Assembly: GCA_905182285.1 (NCBI GenBank)
Contig: CAJJAY010000012.1
Coordinates: forward strand, 1 to 64,000
Source: an uncultured Amylibacter sp.
Lineage (GTDB): Bacteria; Pseudomonadota; Alphaproteobacteria; Rhodobacterales; Rhodobacteraceae
DNA: 64,000 nucleotides
Direction of reading: 5' to 3'
Position numbers and translations under genes: made by a program. Shown here piece after piece: positions 35,788-45,536 of this stretch. Under the pieces are notes generated by a model. The model ran no database searches. It was not told the DNA's origin and was given only the letters and a program-made list of their open reading frames with translations. Positions within the stretch are counted from its first letter, which is position 1. Each line of letters opens with the position of its first letter.

Positions 35788-37044
35788 TTGCTTAAATACA
35801 ATTTATTTCTTTTTTGCGCTTGGTTATTTATAATTCCTGCAGCAATAGTGCGATTATATACAAAAAAGGATACGCTCCATACTCTTAAAAGTAGGTTTTC
35901 TATTTTTAAAAAGTTAGATGTACATAATGAAACTATCTGGTGCCATGCAGCAAGTGTAGGTGAGTTTAATACATTAGAAACACTTATACCTGATTTGAAA
36001 AAACACTTTAAAAACCATGAAATACTTTTAACAGTTTCAAATATTATTGCCTATGAACAGGCAAAAATTTGGGCTGATGAAAACACATATATCAAAATAG
36101 CACCACTCGACTTTCCAGTGGTTTTGAAAAGATTCATTAATTATTGGAACCCAGTTGTTTTGCTAACAATGGAGAATGAAATATTTCCAAACAGAGTCTC
36201 ATTGTTAAAAAAAACAAAATGTAAAATTATATGGGTAAATGCAAGAATTTCAAAAAAAAGTGCAACTTTTTGGGAAAGAAATTCAAAATTAAAAGATCAT
36301 ACAATAGAAAATATTGATTATATTTTTGCTCAAGACAAGTCTGCATATCAAAGATTTAAAAGGCTTGGCTTTAATGAAGCTAAACTAACTCAAACTGATA
36401 ATTTGAAGAAATTCAGAAGCCCATCAATAGTTAATATAGATCATATAAAAGAAATAAATCATTTTTTTCCATATCAAGACACAATTTGTATTGCTTCATC
36501 ACACCCAGGGGAAGAGGCCTTAATTTTAGAAGCTTATGAAATAGCACTAAGAAATAATTCAAATTTAAAAATGATATTGGTGCCTAGGCATCCTAAAAGG
36601 ATGAAAGAAATCACATCACAAATTGATAATTTCAAATTTAAATATTTAATTAGATCACAAAATCAAACATTGGAAAAAGACACTCAAATATATCTTGCCG
36701 ATACAATTGGTGAACTTCCATTATGGTATTCATCCTGCTCTATCACATTTATAGCAGGATCACTTTTACCTATCGGTGGGCATACACCTTATGAGCCAAC
36801 GCTTTATTCATCAGCAATTATTCACGGCCAATATTTTTCAAATTTTGAAGAGATATATGATGAGTTAGATAAAAATAAAGGTGCCATAAAAGTAACCAAT
36901 CCTAAAGAATTAGCGGCAGCCTGGGAAAAATTAAAGATTGTGAAATTTAGAGAGCAGACTTTGTCAAAAGCTAAAAGTATATTGCTCAAGGGTGATGAAA
37001 AAGAAAAGTTGGTAAATTCAATTTTGGAAAAAATATCAAATTAA
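35788..37044 (+). CDS. waaA: 3-deoxy-D-manno-octulosonic acid (Kdo) transferase
   Basis: This membrane-associated GT30 enzyme adds Kdo to lipid A precursor. It has 418 residues from a TTG start at 35788 with GGGGTG upstream. An N-terminal membrane anchor is followed by the catalytic glutamate region HAASVGEFNTLETLIPDL. Later come ASSHPGEEALI, LVPRHPKR and GGHTPYEP, all family motifs. The gene is unusually rich in Lys, Asn and Ile codons. lpxK, a common waaA partner, does not follow; the next gene is convergent lpxL. Confidence 0.93.
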   Translation: MLKYNLFLFCAWLFIIPAAIVRLYTKKDTLHTLKSRFSIFKKLDVHNETIWCHAASVGEFNTLETLIPDLKKHFKNHEILLTVSNIIAYEQAKIWADENTYIKIAPLDFPVVLKRFINYWNPVVLLTMENEIFPNRVSLLKKTKCKIIWVNARISKKSATFWERNSKLKDHTIENIDYIFAQDKSAYQRFKRLGFNEAKLTQTDNLKKFRSPSIVNIDHIKEINHFFPYQDTICIASSHPGEEALILEAYEIALRNNSNLKMILVPRHPKRMKEITSQIDNFKFKYLIRSQNQTLEKDTQIYLADTIGELPLWYSSCSITFIAGSLLPIGGHTPYEPTLYSSAIIHGQYFSNFEEIYDELDKNKGAIKVTNPKELAAAWEKLKIVKFREQTLSKAKSILLKGDEKEKLVNSILEKISN

Positions 37045-37058
37045 AATTCTATTTAACT

Positions 37059-37934
37059 TTATTCTTTATTCCATCTATTATGTAACCAATACCATTGCTC
37101 AGGGTTTTTTTTAATACGTACACCAATACGGTCATTTATTTCATTAGTCATTCTTATAGCATCAGTATGCATAATTGGTTTTTCATATTCTAATTTGATA
37201 TCTTGCCCATTTAATTGACGGGTTGCAAATACTGGTACCAAAAGTAGATCATACCTTAAAGCCATCTCAGCAGGAGCAGTAGTTGTCCTAGCAGGCTGGC
37301 CTAAAAATTTTACAGACTGACCTGAATGACTATCTTGATCTACCAAAAGTGCAAAAAATCCCCCTTTTTTTAAATGTCGAACCATCGCTATATTACCAGC
37401 CCCACCCCGAGCAATAATAGGAAGACCTCCATACTTTATTGAACGAAGGAATAACCGTTCATACCAAGGATTATTATTCTTACGATACACAGCACCTGTT
37501 TCCATATCATTTTCTGCTAAATGATGACGAATTGCTTCCCATTGCCCAAAATGGGCAGAAACAATGATTGCACCTTGCCCACTTTTCTTGGCTTCTCTTA
37601 ATGCATCAAAACCTTCTCCACCCGCTGAAATTAATTTTTTTCGTTTTTTGTAATCATCATTCATAAGAATTTCAGATAAAGTAAGTGCAGTATTTCGCCC
37701 AACCGCTTTAGTAATTAAATTCATTTCTTTTTGTGATAAATTTGGGAATACAGTATTAAGTCCTCTGCGAACTCGATTTCTTGCCTGGGGAAAATAACTA
37801 ACAATTATTTCACCAACAAAACCAAATATTTTACCTCGCAAATAAAATGGAAGGATACGGCCAAAAGTTATAGCCAACCAAATTGGTGCAAATTCAATAA
37901 CGCGATATAAACTTGATTTTGTATTTTCGGGCAT
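37059..37934 (-). CDS. lpxL: Lipid A biosynthesis lauroyl (late) acyltransferase
   Basis: This 291-residue LpxL/HtrB-family enzyme adds a secondary acyl chain to Kdo-lipid A at the inner membrane. The HX4E catalytic motif is visible in SAHFGQWEA. YRKNNNPWYERLFLR and VDQDSHSGQSVKFLGQPARTT are further family stretches, and EQWYWLHNRWN is the usual C-terminal block. It is convergent with waaA, 14 bases apart, and lies 36 bases downstream of the HAD hydrolase gene. Confidence 0.93.
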   Translation of the reverse strand: MPENTKSSLYRVIEFAPIWLAITFGRILPFYLRGKIFGFVGEIIVSYFPQARNRVRRGLNTVFPNLSQKEMNLITKAVGRNTALTLSEILMNDDYKKRKKLISAGGEGFDALREAKKSGQGAIIVSAHFGQWEAIRHHLAENDMETGAVYRKNNNPWYERLFLRSIKYGGLPIIARGGAGNIAMVRHLKKGGFFALLVDQDSHSGQSVKFLGQPARTTTAPAEMALRYDLLLVPVFATRQLNGQDIKLEYEKPIMHTDAIRMTNEINDRIGVRIKKNPEQWYWLHNRWNKE

Positions 37935-37970
37935 TTTAAAGCTTTAATTTTCCTTTATTTTTATAAATCA

Positions 37971-38663
37971 TTAAATAGATTTAATAATTTCTGCTGCATG
38001 CGATAAGCTTTTTGCTTCAAAGTAACATTCATGGTTAATCATAGGCTCAGCTACTTCTAGTTCCCAAGTTATAGGATATGGAACATGAATTCCCCAAGCA
38101 CCTGCTTGAACCGCTGGAACCGCGTCAGATTTAATAGAATTTCCAACCATCACACTTTCATTCATATTGCCAAATCTACTAAAAATATTTTTGTATGTAT
38201 TGGTACGTTTTTCACTTACAATTTCAATATGTTTAAACCATTTTCGAACGTCAGATATAGCAACTTTACGTTCTTGATCTATTAAGTCACCTTTTGTAAT
38301 CAAAACCAATTCATAAGATTTACTTAGATCATCTAAAATATTTGTAACACCATCTATAAAATCAACAGGATGCGACATCATATTTTTGCCAATATCAATA
38401 ACCTCCCTCATTGCATTAGCACTCAGTTTTCCGTCACTTAAATCTAAAGCAACTTGCATCATTGCAATCGTAAATGATTTTATACCATACCCCAATGATT
38501 TTACATTTTGGCGCTGCATTTCCAATACTGCTTTTGAAACTGTTTCTTTATCGGCATATTCACGCAACAAATCTTTTAAAGTGTCCTGAGCTTCACCAAA
38601 AAACCTTTCATTATGCCAAAGCGTATCATCGGCATCAAAGCCAATTGTTTTTATATAGCTCAT
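37971..38663 (-). CDS. HAD family hydrolase
   Basis: This 230-residue haloacid-dehalogenase superfamily phosphatase has motif I FDADDTLWHNE (nucleophile and acid/base aspartates), motif II LVLITKGD, and motif IV region SVMVGNSIKSDAVPAVQAGAWG, with a helical cap between. It overlaps the hyuA stop by four bases, so the two are coupled. The phosphorylated substrate is unknown; the cap type resembles small-molecule phosphatases rather than phosphoglycolate phosphatase specifically. Confidence 0.88.
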   Translation of the reverse strand: MSYIKTIGFDADDTLWHNERFFGEAQDTLKDLLREYADKETVSKAVLEMQRQNVKSLGYGIKSFTIAMMQVALDLSDGKLSANAMREVIDIGKNMMSHPVDFIDGVTNILDDLSKSYELVLITKGDLIDQERKVAISDVRKWFKHIEIVSEKRTNTYKNIFSRFGNMNESVMVGNSIKSDAVPAVQAGAWGIHVPYPITWELEVAEPMINHECYFEAKSLSHAAEIIKSI

Positions 38664-40654
38664 AAACCACTAATCCTTGGGCGACCTGATGCAATAGCTA
38701 AGATAGATCCCTCAATGAACACCTCTCGCCCATCAATCGTTGCAGACTGCTCATCATCTTCAAATTGAATTTGGATATTCTCAGCACCAGCATTTTTTGC
38801 CGCTAATTCTACTTTATCAATTAAAATTTTTCTAAGTACATCATAAGCATCATTTTTTTTTATATAATCAACTGGGCCATTATCAGAAAAAACACGCCAA
38901 ATACCTTCTCCACCACTAACTATTTTTCCAGATTCTCGCATTGTTATTTGTCCAACCACTGCACCAATAGCATTAGCAACATCTCCATGTTTTGGAAGAA
39001 TAGTTTTTGTAGATAATCTTTTCCCAACAGCACCATAATATGTTTTAGCGGATGCACCTAATCCAATTATTGGTAAGTTAATAGACGCATCAAGTGAAAT
39101 AATATTTCTATGATGATTAAGGCCTGATTTTACTAAAATATGTCGTGCTAAATCTCTTGCTTTTCCATCTATATCTTCCTCACCGAAAGCTGTTTCTAAA
39201 ATCACTTCAGATGTTTGTTCAGTTAATTGATTTATAATTCTAAAGGCTAATTCTTTAGCATCTTTAGAGAGGATTTCACCTGATCCAGTTCTCATTCTTC
39301 CAAAGATTAATAATGATTTTTGAGCAGCCACTGAATCCCAATTATTTACAGTACCTAATACATGACTTGCATCAGATGGCGTTAATGCTGAATGCATGAT
39401 AATTCCACGCTCCAGCAATCTATTTATCGAGCCTAAGTCAATTCTTGTCTTTACGGCTTGGGACATCGGAACTGGCCCATTTTTAATTCTATTGAAAACA
39501 ATAATATCACGGTCACTTAATTCTGATGCATTATCAGTCATTGGAACTAAAAACTGTCCATCAAATTCATTAACTTTATTCGAATTTAAAGCACTATCTA
39601 ATGCATCATGTACGATTTTTTTATATTCAACCGCCAGCAATGAAACCGGCAAAACACGTCTTGGCCCAAGAAATAATTCACCTTTCAGGCCTTCTCTATT
39701 TAGGTGCACCTGACTATCCCCACCCAGACCGAATGTACGCATTGCTACAGCTTCAACCATAGTTCTCAATCCTCCCACCATTGCACCATCAGGGTCAATT
39801 TTAGGCTTACCTTCTTTTAGAATTGCAACATCAGTGGTCGTACCGCCAATATCAGAGATAAGGGCATCTTTTTCATTTGATAACCAACTTGCCCCTACTA
39901 TACTAGCTGCAGGGCCAGATAGTATAGTCTCAATAGGCTTTTTTCTTGCTTGCTCAGCACTTATTAATGCACCATCACCTCGCACAACCATCATTTGAGA
40001 AGATATACCAATACTTTTAAGATAGCTTTCTGTTGCGCCGATTAAATGATCTATCATACCAATTAGACGCGCATTCAATACCGCTGTCATCGCACGCTTT
40101 GGACCACCCAATTTTGCTGAGAGTTCGTATGAGCATGAAACAGGAATTCCTGTAAACTCACGAATTACATCACGAGCAGCTTTTTCATGTGAAGGGTTTC
40201 GTGTTGCAAATTGCCCAGCAATAGCAAATCCAGTTACATTATCAATCTTATCTAACTCAATACGTAATGTATTTAAATCAAGTTTAGCATTTTCATTTCC
40301 TGAATGATCATGTCCACCTGATATAATAATTACTGGGTCTCCCCTTAACGCATCAGCCAATCCTTGGCGCTCGATATCTTTTGCATTAAAACCAATATAA
40401 ACTAGGCAAACTTTTCCACCTTTTCCTTCAACCAAAGCATTCGTAGCCAAAGTGGTTGAAAGTGAAGTCATCACAATATCTTTTGCACTTACACCACTTT
40501 CTTTTAAAACAGAAGAAACAGCGTTTCCTACTCCGATTGCTAAATTAAATCTGGTTGTTAAAGATTTTGAGCTGGCGATTACTTCAACACCATTTTTTAT
40601 TAAAACAGCGTCTGTATAAGTTCCACCTGTATCAACACCTAACATGACTGCCAT
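38660..40654 (-). CDS. HyuA-type hydantoinase/oxoprolinase subunit
   Basis: This 664-residue protein has the ATP-grasping ASKHA fold of hydantoinase/oxoprolinase A subunits. The N-terminus shows the phosphate motif LGVDTGGTYTDAVLI, the middle GPAASIVGASWLS and ISDIGGTTTDVAIL, and later GLGGDSQVHLNREG. Homologues work with a B subunit in ATP-dependent opening of 5-oxoproline, N-methylhydantoin or ketone carboxylation. No B subunit is adjacent here. GAGGTG precedes the ATG. The reaction is undetermined. Confidence 0.88.
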   Translation of the reverse strand: MAVMLGVDTGGTYTDAVLIKNGVEVIASSKSLTTRFNLAIGVGNAVSSVLKESGVSAKDIVMTSLSTTLATNALVEGKGGKVCLVYIGFNAKDIERQGLADALRGDPVIIISGGHDHSGNENAKLDLNTLRIELDKIDNVTGFAIAGQFATRNPSHEKAARDVIREFTGIPVSCSYELSAKLGGPKRAMTAVLNARLIGMIDHLIGATESYLKSIGISSQMMVVRGDGALISAEQARKKPIETILSGPAASIVGASWLSNEKDALISDIGGTTTDVAILKEGKPKIDPDGAMVGGLRTMVEAVAMRTFGLGGDSQVHLNREGLKGELFLGPRRVLPVSLLAVEYKKIVHDALDSALNSNKVNEFDGQFLVPMTDNASELSDRDIIVFNRIKNGPVPMSQAVKTRIDLGSINRLLERGIIMHSALTPSDASHVLGTVNNWDSVAAQKSLLIFGRMRTGSGEILSKDAKELAFRIINQLTEQTSEVILETAFGEEDIDGKARDLARHILVKSGLNHHRNIISLDASINLPIIGLGASAKTYYGAVGKRLSTKTILPKHGDVANAIGAVVGQITMRESGKIVSGGEGIWRVFSDNGPVDYIKKNDAYDVLRKILIDKVELAAKNAGAENIQIQFEDDEQSATIDGREVFIEGSILAIASGRPRISGL

Positions 40655-40711
40655 GTTTCACCTCAAAACCTACATTAAGAAACAAAAAATAATTAAAAAG
40701 TTTATGTATTC

Positions 40712-41941
40712 CTAATCTTCGTTCATATCCCATCCAAGAGCTCTAGCAACTGTGAATATATCTTTATCACCTCGACCACACATATTCATAACCATTATAT
40801 GATCTTTTGGTAAATCACCTGCTATTTTTCTAACATGTGCTAAAGCATGGGCTGGCTCGAGAGCTGGGATAATTCCTTCTGTACGGCACGAAAATTGAAA
40901 TGCATCCAATGCTTCTTGATCAGTTACGGAAACATATTCTGCTCGTCCTGTTTCGTGCAACCAACTATGTTCTGGACCTATTCCTGGGTAATCTAAGCCT
41001 GCAGAGATAGAATGGCCCTCTAATATTTGACCGTCATCATCCTGAAGCAAATATGTTCGATTTCCATGTAAAACACCTGGCCTACCGCCTGTTAGAGAAG
41101 CACAGTGTTCCATTTTGTCATTAACACCCTTGCCACCAGCTTCAACTCCAATAATCCGAACATCTCGCTCATCTAAAAATGGGTGAAAGAGACCTATAGC
41201 ATTTGATCCACCACCAATACATGCAATAAGACTATCTGGTAGGCGACCTTCTGCTTCCATTATTTGTTCTTTAGTTTCTTTGCCTATAATTGATTGAAAA
41301 TCACGTACCATTGCAGGGTATGGATGAGGTCCTGCAACAGTACCAATACAGTAAAACGTTTCATCCACATAAGTTACCCAATCACGCAAAGCGTCATTCA
41401 TTGCATCTTTTAAAGTCCCACGTCCACTTGTAACTGGGATAACTTCTGCCCCTAATAGTTTCATCCTAAATACATTTGGAGCTTGGCGCTCAACATCATG
41501 TGCACCCATATAAATTATACATTTTAATCCAAATTTCGCACAAACAGTTGCAGTTGCCACACCATGTTGGCCAGCACCAGTTTCTGCTATTATACGTGTT
41601 TTCCCCATTCTTCGGGCTAAAAGAATTTGACCTAAAACATTATTAATCTTATGGGCCCCAGTGTGATTTAGTTCATCACGTTTATAATAAATTTTAGCCC
41701 CACCAAGCTCAGCAGTTACTCGATCTGCAAAGTAAAGAGGTGAAGGTCGACCAACGTAGTATTTCCACAAATAGTTCATTTCATCCCAAAAGGACTCGTC
41801 AGTTTTTGCTTTTTCATATTCAGCTTCAAGATCTAAAATAAGGGGCATAAGTGTCTCTGAAACAAATCGCCCACCAAATTCACCAAACCTACCTTTTTCG
41901 TCAGGTACGTTCATGAAAGAATTAAACATATCATTTGCCAT
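40712..41941 (-). CDS. trpB: Tryptophan synthase beta chain
   Basis: This PLP enzyme condenses indole and serine to tryptophan. It has 409 residues. The PLP lysine lies in HTGAHKINN; the glycine-rich phosphate site is [10 protein letters not shown], and [15 protein letters not shown] is typical. GGAG precedes the ATG, which overlaps the trpF stop by one base. trpA is not in the window. Confidence 0.97.
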   Translation of the reverse strand: MANDMFNSFMNVPDEKGRFGEFGGRFVSETLMPLILDLEAEYEKAKTDESFWDEMNYLWKYYVGRPSPLYFADRVTAELGGAKIYYKRDELNHTGAHKINNVLGQILLARRMGKTRIIAETGAGQHGVATATVCAKFGLKCIIYMGAHDVERQAPNVFRMKLLGAEVIPVTSGRGTLKDAMNDALRDWVTYVDETFYCIGTVAGPHPYPAMVRDFQSIIGKETKEQIMEAEGRLPDSLIACIGGGSNAIGLFHPFLDERDVRIIGVEAGGKGVNDKMEHCASLTGGRPGVLHGNRTYLLQDDDGQILEGHSISAGLDYPGIGPEHSWLHETGRAEYVSVTDQEALDAFQFSCRTEGIIPALEPAHALAHVRKIAGDLPKDHIMVMNMCGRGDKDIFTVARALGWDMNED

Positions 41942-42579
41942 TATGGATCTCCATTAGCCGCTTGAATAAAATCTGAAATAAGTTTTATATCTTTAACCCC
42001 AGTTGATGTCTCAACACCAGAGGAAACATCAAATTGCCTTGCACCAGTCAGTTTAGCAGCTTGCAACAAATTACTGGAATTCAAACCACCCGCAAGCATC
42101 CATGGAGTTGACCAACGTCTACCAGCTAACAATTTCCAATCAAAGGACAGACCATTTCCTCCTGGCAAAACTGCGTTTTTAGGAGGCTTAGCATCAACCA
42201 ATATTTGATCAGCTATTCTACTATGTTCATACAAATTAACTAAATCTGATTCATCAGAAATTCCAACTGCTTTCATCACTGGCAGGCCAAATTTATCTTT
42301 AACTTCTGACACCCTTTCAGCACTTTCATGGCCATGAAGCTGTATCATATCAACTGGGACTTTATCTAGAAGGTCATCCAAGTCTTTATCAGAAGGATCA
42401 ACAACCAATGCAGTTTTACATATGCCATCTGGAACAATATTTGCCATTTTAATTGCTTGTTCAATTGTTAAGTGACGAGGTGATTTTTCAAAAAAAACAA
42501 ACCCAACATATGTTGCACCTGAATTAATTGCAGCACTCAATGTGTTGAGCGTTGTTAATCCACAAATTTTCACTCGCAT
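41941..42579 (-). CDS. trpF: Phosphoribosylanthranilate isomerase
   Basis: This TIM-barrel enzyme of tryptophan synthesis has 212 residues. The N-terminal catalytic cysteine lies in VKICGLTT, and the family marks [22 protein letters not shown]-type MIQLHGHES, and C-terminal [10 protein letters not shown] and [14 protein letters not shown] are all present. It is coupled to trpB and lies downstream of lapA and ihfB, an arrangement common in Rhodobacterales. Confidence 0.96.
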   Translation of the reverse strand: MRVKICGLTTLNTLSAAINSGATYVGFVFFEKSPRHLTIEQAIKMANIVPDGICKTALVVDPSDKDLDDLLDKVPVDMIQLHGHESAERVSEVKDKFGLPVMKAVGISDESDLVNLYEHSRIADQILVDAKPPKNAVLPGGNGLSFDWKLLAGRRWSTPWMLAGGLNSSNLLQAAKLTGARQFDVSSGVETSTGVKDIKLISDFIQAANGDP

Positions 42580-42650
42580 GGTTTTATCTTTTCATATCTC
42601 GGGTTAGTTTCATAAAACTTTATTATAGTTTAAATAGCTAAATTTAGTCT

Positions 42651-42992
42651 CTATTCAAGTAATTCAAGAATTTGATCGGCTTCATTATTATTAATATTTT
42701 TTAATTTTTTGATTTCATTTTCTAAAACTTTAACTCGTTTAGCTTTCTCTGAGAGTGCTTTACGGTATTTATGTTCACGTAAATATTCCGCAAAGAACCC
42801 TAGAAGTACTCCTAATAAAACTCCAAAAAAAACTATCAAAAATAAAGGGATTAAGAAATTTCCAGCAATGCCCAGCTGATTAGATAAGTTAATTGGTATA
42901 AATCGAAAATCTACAAGCTGGCGGTTTACTAATGCTAAAATTAACAAAATAACAGATATAAAAGAGATAATGGTAAAACGAACTATACGCAT
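42651..42992 (-). CDS. lapA: LapA domain-containing membrane protein
   Basis: This 113-residue protein has the LapA (DUF1049) domain: two membrane helices (FTIISFISVILLILALVN and FLIPLFLIVFFGVLLGVLLGFF) and a C-terminal coiled coil (KAKRVKVLENEIKKLKN). In E. coli LapA works with LapB in lipopolysaccharide regulation; no lapB is adjacent here. It lies between ihfB and trpF, all on the minus strand. The role in alphaproteobacteria is not established. Confidence 0.85.
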   Translation of the reverse strand: MRIVRFTIISFISVILLILALVNRQLVDFRFIPINLSNQLGIAGNFLIPLFLIVFFGVLLGVLLGFFAEYLREHKYRKALSEKAKRVKVLENEIKKLKNINNNEADQILELLE

Positions 42993-43026
42993 GAAGGCCT
43001 TTAATAGAGTGATGACTTTTAATTAT

Positions 43027-43308
43027 TTAGTCATTATTTAAACGGTCTCGCAGAAGTTTGCCGGTTTTAAAGAAAGGAACATGTTTTTCTTCAACATCTA
43101 CTGTTTCACCTGTCCTAGGGTTCCTACCTCTTCTAGCTTCTCTCTGCTTAACTGAAAAAGAACCAAAGCCACGCAATTCAACTCTATTTCCACTTGCCAT
43201 GGCATCAATAATTTCATCAAAAACAGTTGCAATAATACGTTCTATATCTCGTTGGTATAAATGTGGGTTCTCAGCAGCAATCTTTTCCACCAACTCTGAA
43301 CGTATCAT
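43027..43308 (-). CDS. ihfB: Integration host factor subunit beta
   Basis: This 93-residue DNA-bending protein of the HU/IHF family forms a heterodimer with IhfA. The start [19 protein letters not shown] and [28 protein letters not shown] with the later [13 protein letters not shown] match IhfB rather than HU. Its position next to rpsA supports the beta assignment. It is the first gene of ihfB-lapA-trpF-trpB after the rpsA terminator. Confidence 0.94.
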   Translation of the reverse strand: MIRSELVEKIAAENPHLYQRDIERIIATVFDEIIDAMASGNRVELRGFGSFSVKQREARRGRNPRTGETVDVEEKHVPFFKTGKLLRDRLNND

Positions 43309-43510
43309 TATTGTATCTCCATGATATTATTACTTGAAACTTGAAATATAGTTACAGATTTTAACCTACGTGCAAAGTCCCTCAATTAAAAAAATTTCGA
43401 AAAACCTTATTTAATTACTATTTTTTTTTAAATTAATAAAAGTTTTTTGATTTATTTAGTAAATTATCAATAATAATTCGATTAATTTTTATGATTTCGA
43501 ATCGTAAGCA

Positions 43511-43544
43511 AAAAAATAGCGCTGAAAAATCAGCGCTATTTTTA
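43511..43544. terminator. Strong bidirectional terminator of rpsA
   Basis: A perfect 14-bp inverted repeat (AAAAATAGCGCTGA and its complement) with an AAAA loop has A and T tracts on both sides. It sits 15 bases beyond the rpsA stop. It separates rpsA from ihfB, so ihfB needs the promoter in the AT-rich 200 bp between. Confidence 0.92.
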
Positions 43545-43558
43545 CATTATATTTTTAT

Positions 43559-45238
43559 TTAATCGTTACTTTTCAAAGCTGCACCGAGGATATCACCTAA
43601 TGACGCTCCAGAGTCTGAGGAGCCATACTGTTCAACAGCTTCTTTTTCTTCCGCAATTTCACGTGCTTTAATTGATAATCCAAGTTTACGAGTTTTTGCA
43701 TCTATTGATGTTACACGTGCATCTAACTTATTTCCCACACTGAAACGCTCAGGGCGTTGCTCAGCACGATCTCGAGATAAATCTGATCTACGAATAAATG
43801 CCTTCATGCCATCGTATTCAACTTCAATGCCACCTTCTTCGATAGATGTAACTTCAACTGTTACAACTGCTCCACGCTTAACTCCTGAAACTGCTTCAGC
43901 AAAAGGATCTTGACCTAGATTTTTAACTGATAAAGAAATACGCTCTTTCTCTGCATCAACATCTATTACAACAGCTTTTACGATATCACCTTTTTTGTAA
44001 TTAGCTAAAGCTTCTTCACCAGATTGATCCCAAGCCAAATCTGACAAATGAACCATACCGTCAATCTCACCTTCAAGCCCAATGAACAAACCAAATTCAG
44101 TGATGTTCTTAACTTCACCTTCAACTTCAGCTCCTTCAGGGAAGTTTTTAGCAAAACCTTCCCATGGATTACCTTGTGTCTGTTTTAAGCCAAGTGAAAC
44201 TCTGCGCTTATCTGTCTCGATTTCTAAAACCATTACTTCAACTTCTTGTGAAGTTGATACGATCTTTCCTGGATGAACATTCTTCTTTGTCCAGGACATT
44301 TCAGAAACGTGAACTAGTCCTTCAACACCTGGCTCTAACTCAACAAACGCACCATAATCAGTAATGTTTGTAACTCGGCCAGTGTGTAACGATTCTAATG
44401 GGAAACGGGCAGCAACATCACCCCATGGGTCATCCTGCAATTGCTTCATTCCTAGAGATATACGATGTGTATCTTTATTAATCTTTATAACTTGTACTTT
44501 AATCGTTTCACCAATTGTTAAGACTTCAGAAGGATGATTTACCCTTGACCATGCCATATCAGTAACGTGAAGCAATCCATCAACGCCACCTAAGTCAACA
44601 AAAGCACCATAATCAGTAATGTTTTTAACTACACCATCTACCGCATCACCTTCAGCTAATTTGCCTACAATTTCTGCACGCTGTTCAGCACGTGATTCTT
44701 CTAGAATAGCACGACGAGAAACAACAATATTACCTCGGCGGCGATCCATTTTAAGAACGATGAATGGCTGAGCCATTCCCATTAAAGGTCCTGCATCTCT
44801 GACTGGACGGACATCAACCTGCGAACCAGGTAAGAATGCTACCGCTCCGCCTAAATCAACAGTGAAGCCGCCTTTTACGCGACCAAATATTGCACCATCA
44901 ACACGTTCTTCTGATGCATGCGCTTTTTCCAATCGATCCCAAGCTTCTTCACGACGAGCTTTTTCACGAGAAATAACTGCTTCACCACGCTGGTTTTCAA
45001 CACGATCAAGAAATACCTCAACAGTATCTCCAACTTCAATTTCGGGTGCTTGACCAGGGTTTGCAAATTCTTTGAGGTCAATTCGACCTTCCATTTTGTA
45101 ACCAACATCAATAATGGCCTGACCAGATTCGATTGCGATTACTTTACCTTTTACGACAGAACCTTCATCAGGTGTGTCAATGTCGAAGCTTTCGTTTAAG
45201 AGGGCTTCGAATTCCTCCATTGTCGCTTTTGCGCACAT
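43559..45238 (-). CDS. rpsA: 30S ribosomal protein S1
   Basis: This mRNA-binding ribosomal protein has 559 residues and six S1/OB repeats. Repeat marks recur as GxVKxITDYGAFVDLGGVDGLLHVTDMAW (about residues 200-230), TNITDYGAFVELEPGVEGLVHVSEMSW, and VKNITEFGLFIGLEGEIDGMVHLSDLAW. The first two repeats are divergent and form the ribosome-docking part. ATG 45238 follows AAGGA. A GC-rich 5' leader lies upstream and a strong terminator follows. Confidence 0.97.
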   Translation of the reverse strand: MCAKATMEEFEALLNESFDIDTPDEGSVVKGKVIAIESGQAIIDVGYKMEGRIDLKEFANPGQAPEIEVGDTVEVFLDRVENQRGEAVISREKARREEAWDRLEKAHASEERVDGAIFGRVKGGFTVDLGGAVAFLPGSQVDVRPVRDAGPLMGMAQPFIVLKMDRRRGNIVVSRRAILEESRAEQRAEIVGKLAEGDAVDGVVKNITDYGAFVDLGGVDGLLHVTDMAWSRVNHPSEVLTIGETIKVQVIKINKDTHRISLGMKQLQDDPWGDVAARFPLESLHTGRVTNITDYGAFVELEPGVEGLVHVSEMSWTKKNVHPGKIVSTSQEVEVMVLEIETDKRRVSLGLKQTQGNPWEGFAKNFPEGAEVEGEVKNITEFGLFIGLEGEIDGMVHLSDLAWDQSGEEALANYKKGDIVKAVVIDVDAEKERISLSVKNLGQDPFAEAVSGVKRGAVVTVEVTSIEEGGIEVEYDGMKAFIRRSDLSRDRAEQRPERFSVGNKLDARVTSIDAKTRKLGLSIKAREIAEEKEAVEQYGSSDSGASLGDILGAALKSND

Positions 45239-45536
45239 ATATAAGTTCCTTCATATATTTTTCGGGCCACGCGGTTTTTCCCACGGGTCTTTAGGTTAAA
45301 GTTACAATCATACTCAATATGGATCAGCTACAAACACACAAAAGGCCGGATATTTCCAGCCTTGCCTTACCAACAGATGACATAAGCCACCTAAAACAGT
45401 ACAATCTCGCGTGCGTATAGGGTATATTCTCCATAAGGTAAAGGTACTAGCTTATAAATTCAGATTCTTTATTATTCAATTAAAGTGGCTCCACAAAAAA
45501 ATATTACATTTTTCTTAAGCATGATTAGAAAATTTA
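45239..45536 (-). promoter_or_regulatory. rpsA leader and promoter region
   Basis: This 298-bp gap lies upstream of rpsA. Close to the start codon is a block, minus strand CCCGTGGG-AAAAA-CCGCGTGGCCCG (45263-45287), much more GC-rich than its surroundings and with a repeated CGTGG. Farther up is a hairpin (45342-45363, AAGGC...GCCTT with one mismatch) followed on the minus strand by TTTTGTG, perhaps the terminator of the upstream gene. A structured leader for S1 autoregulation is an inference. Confidence 0.5.
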
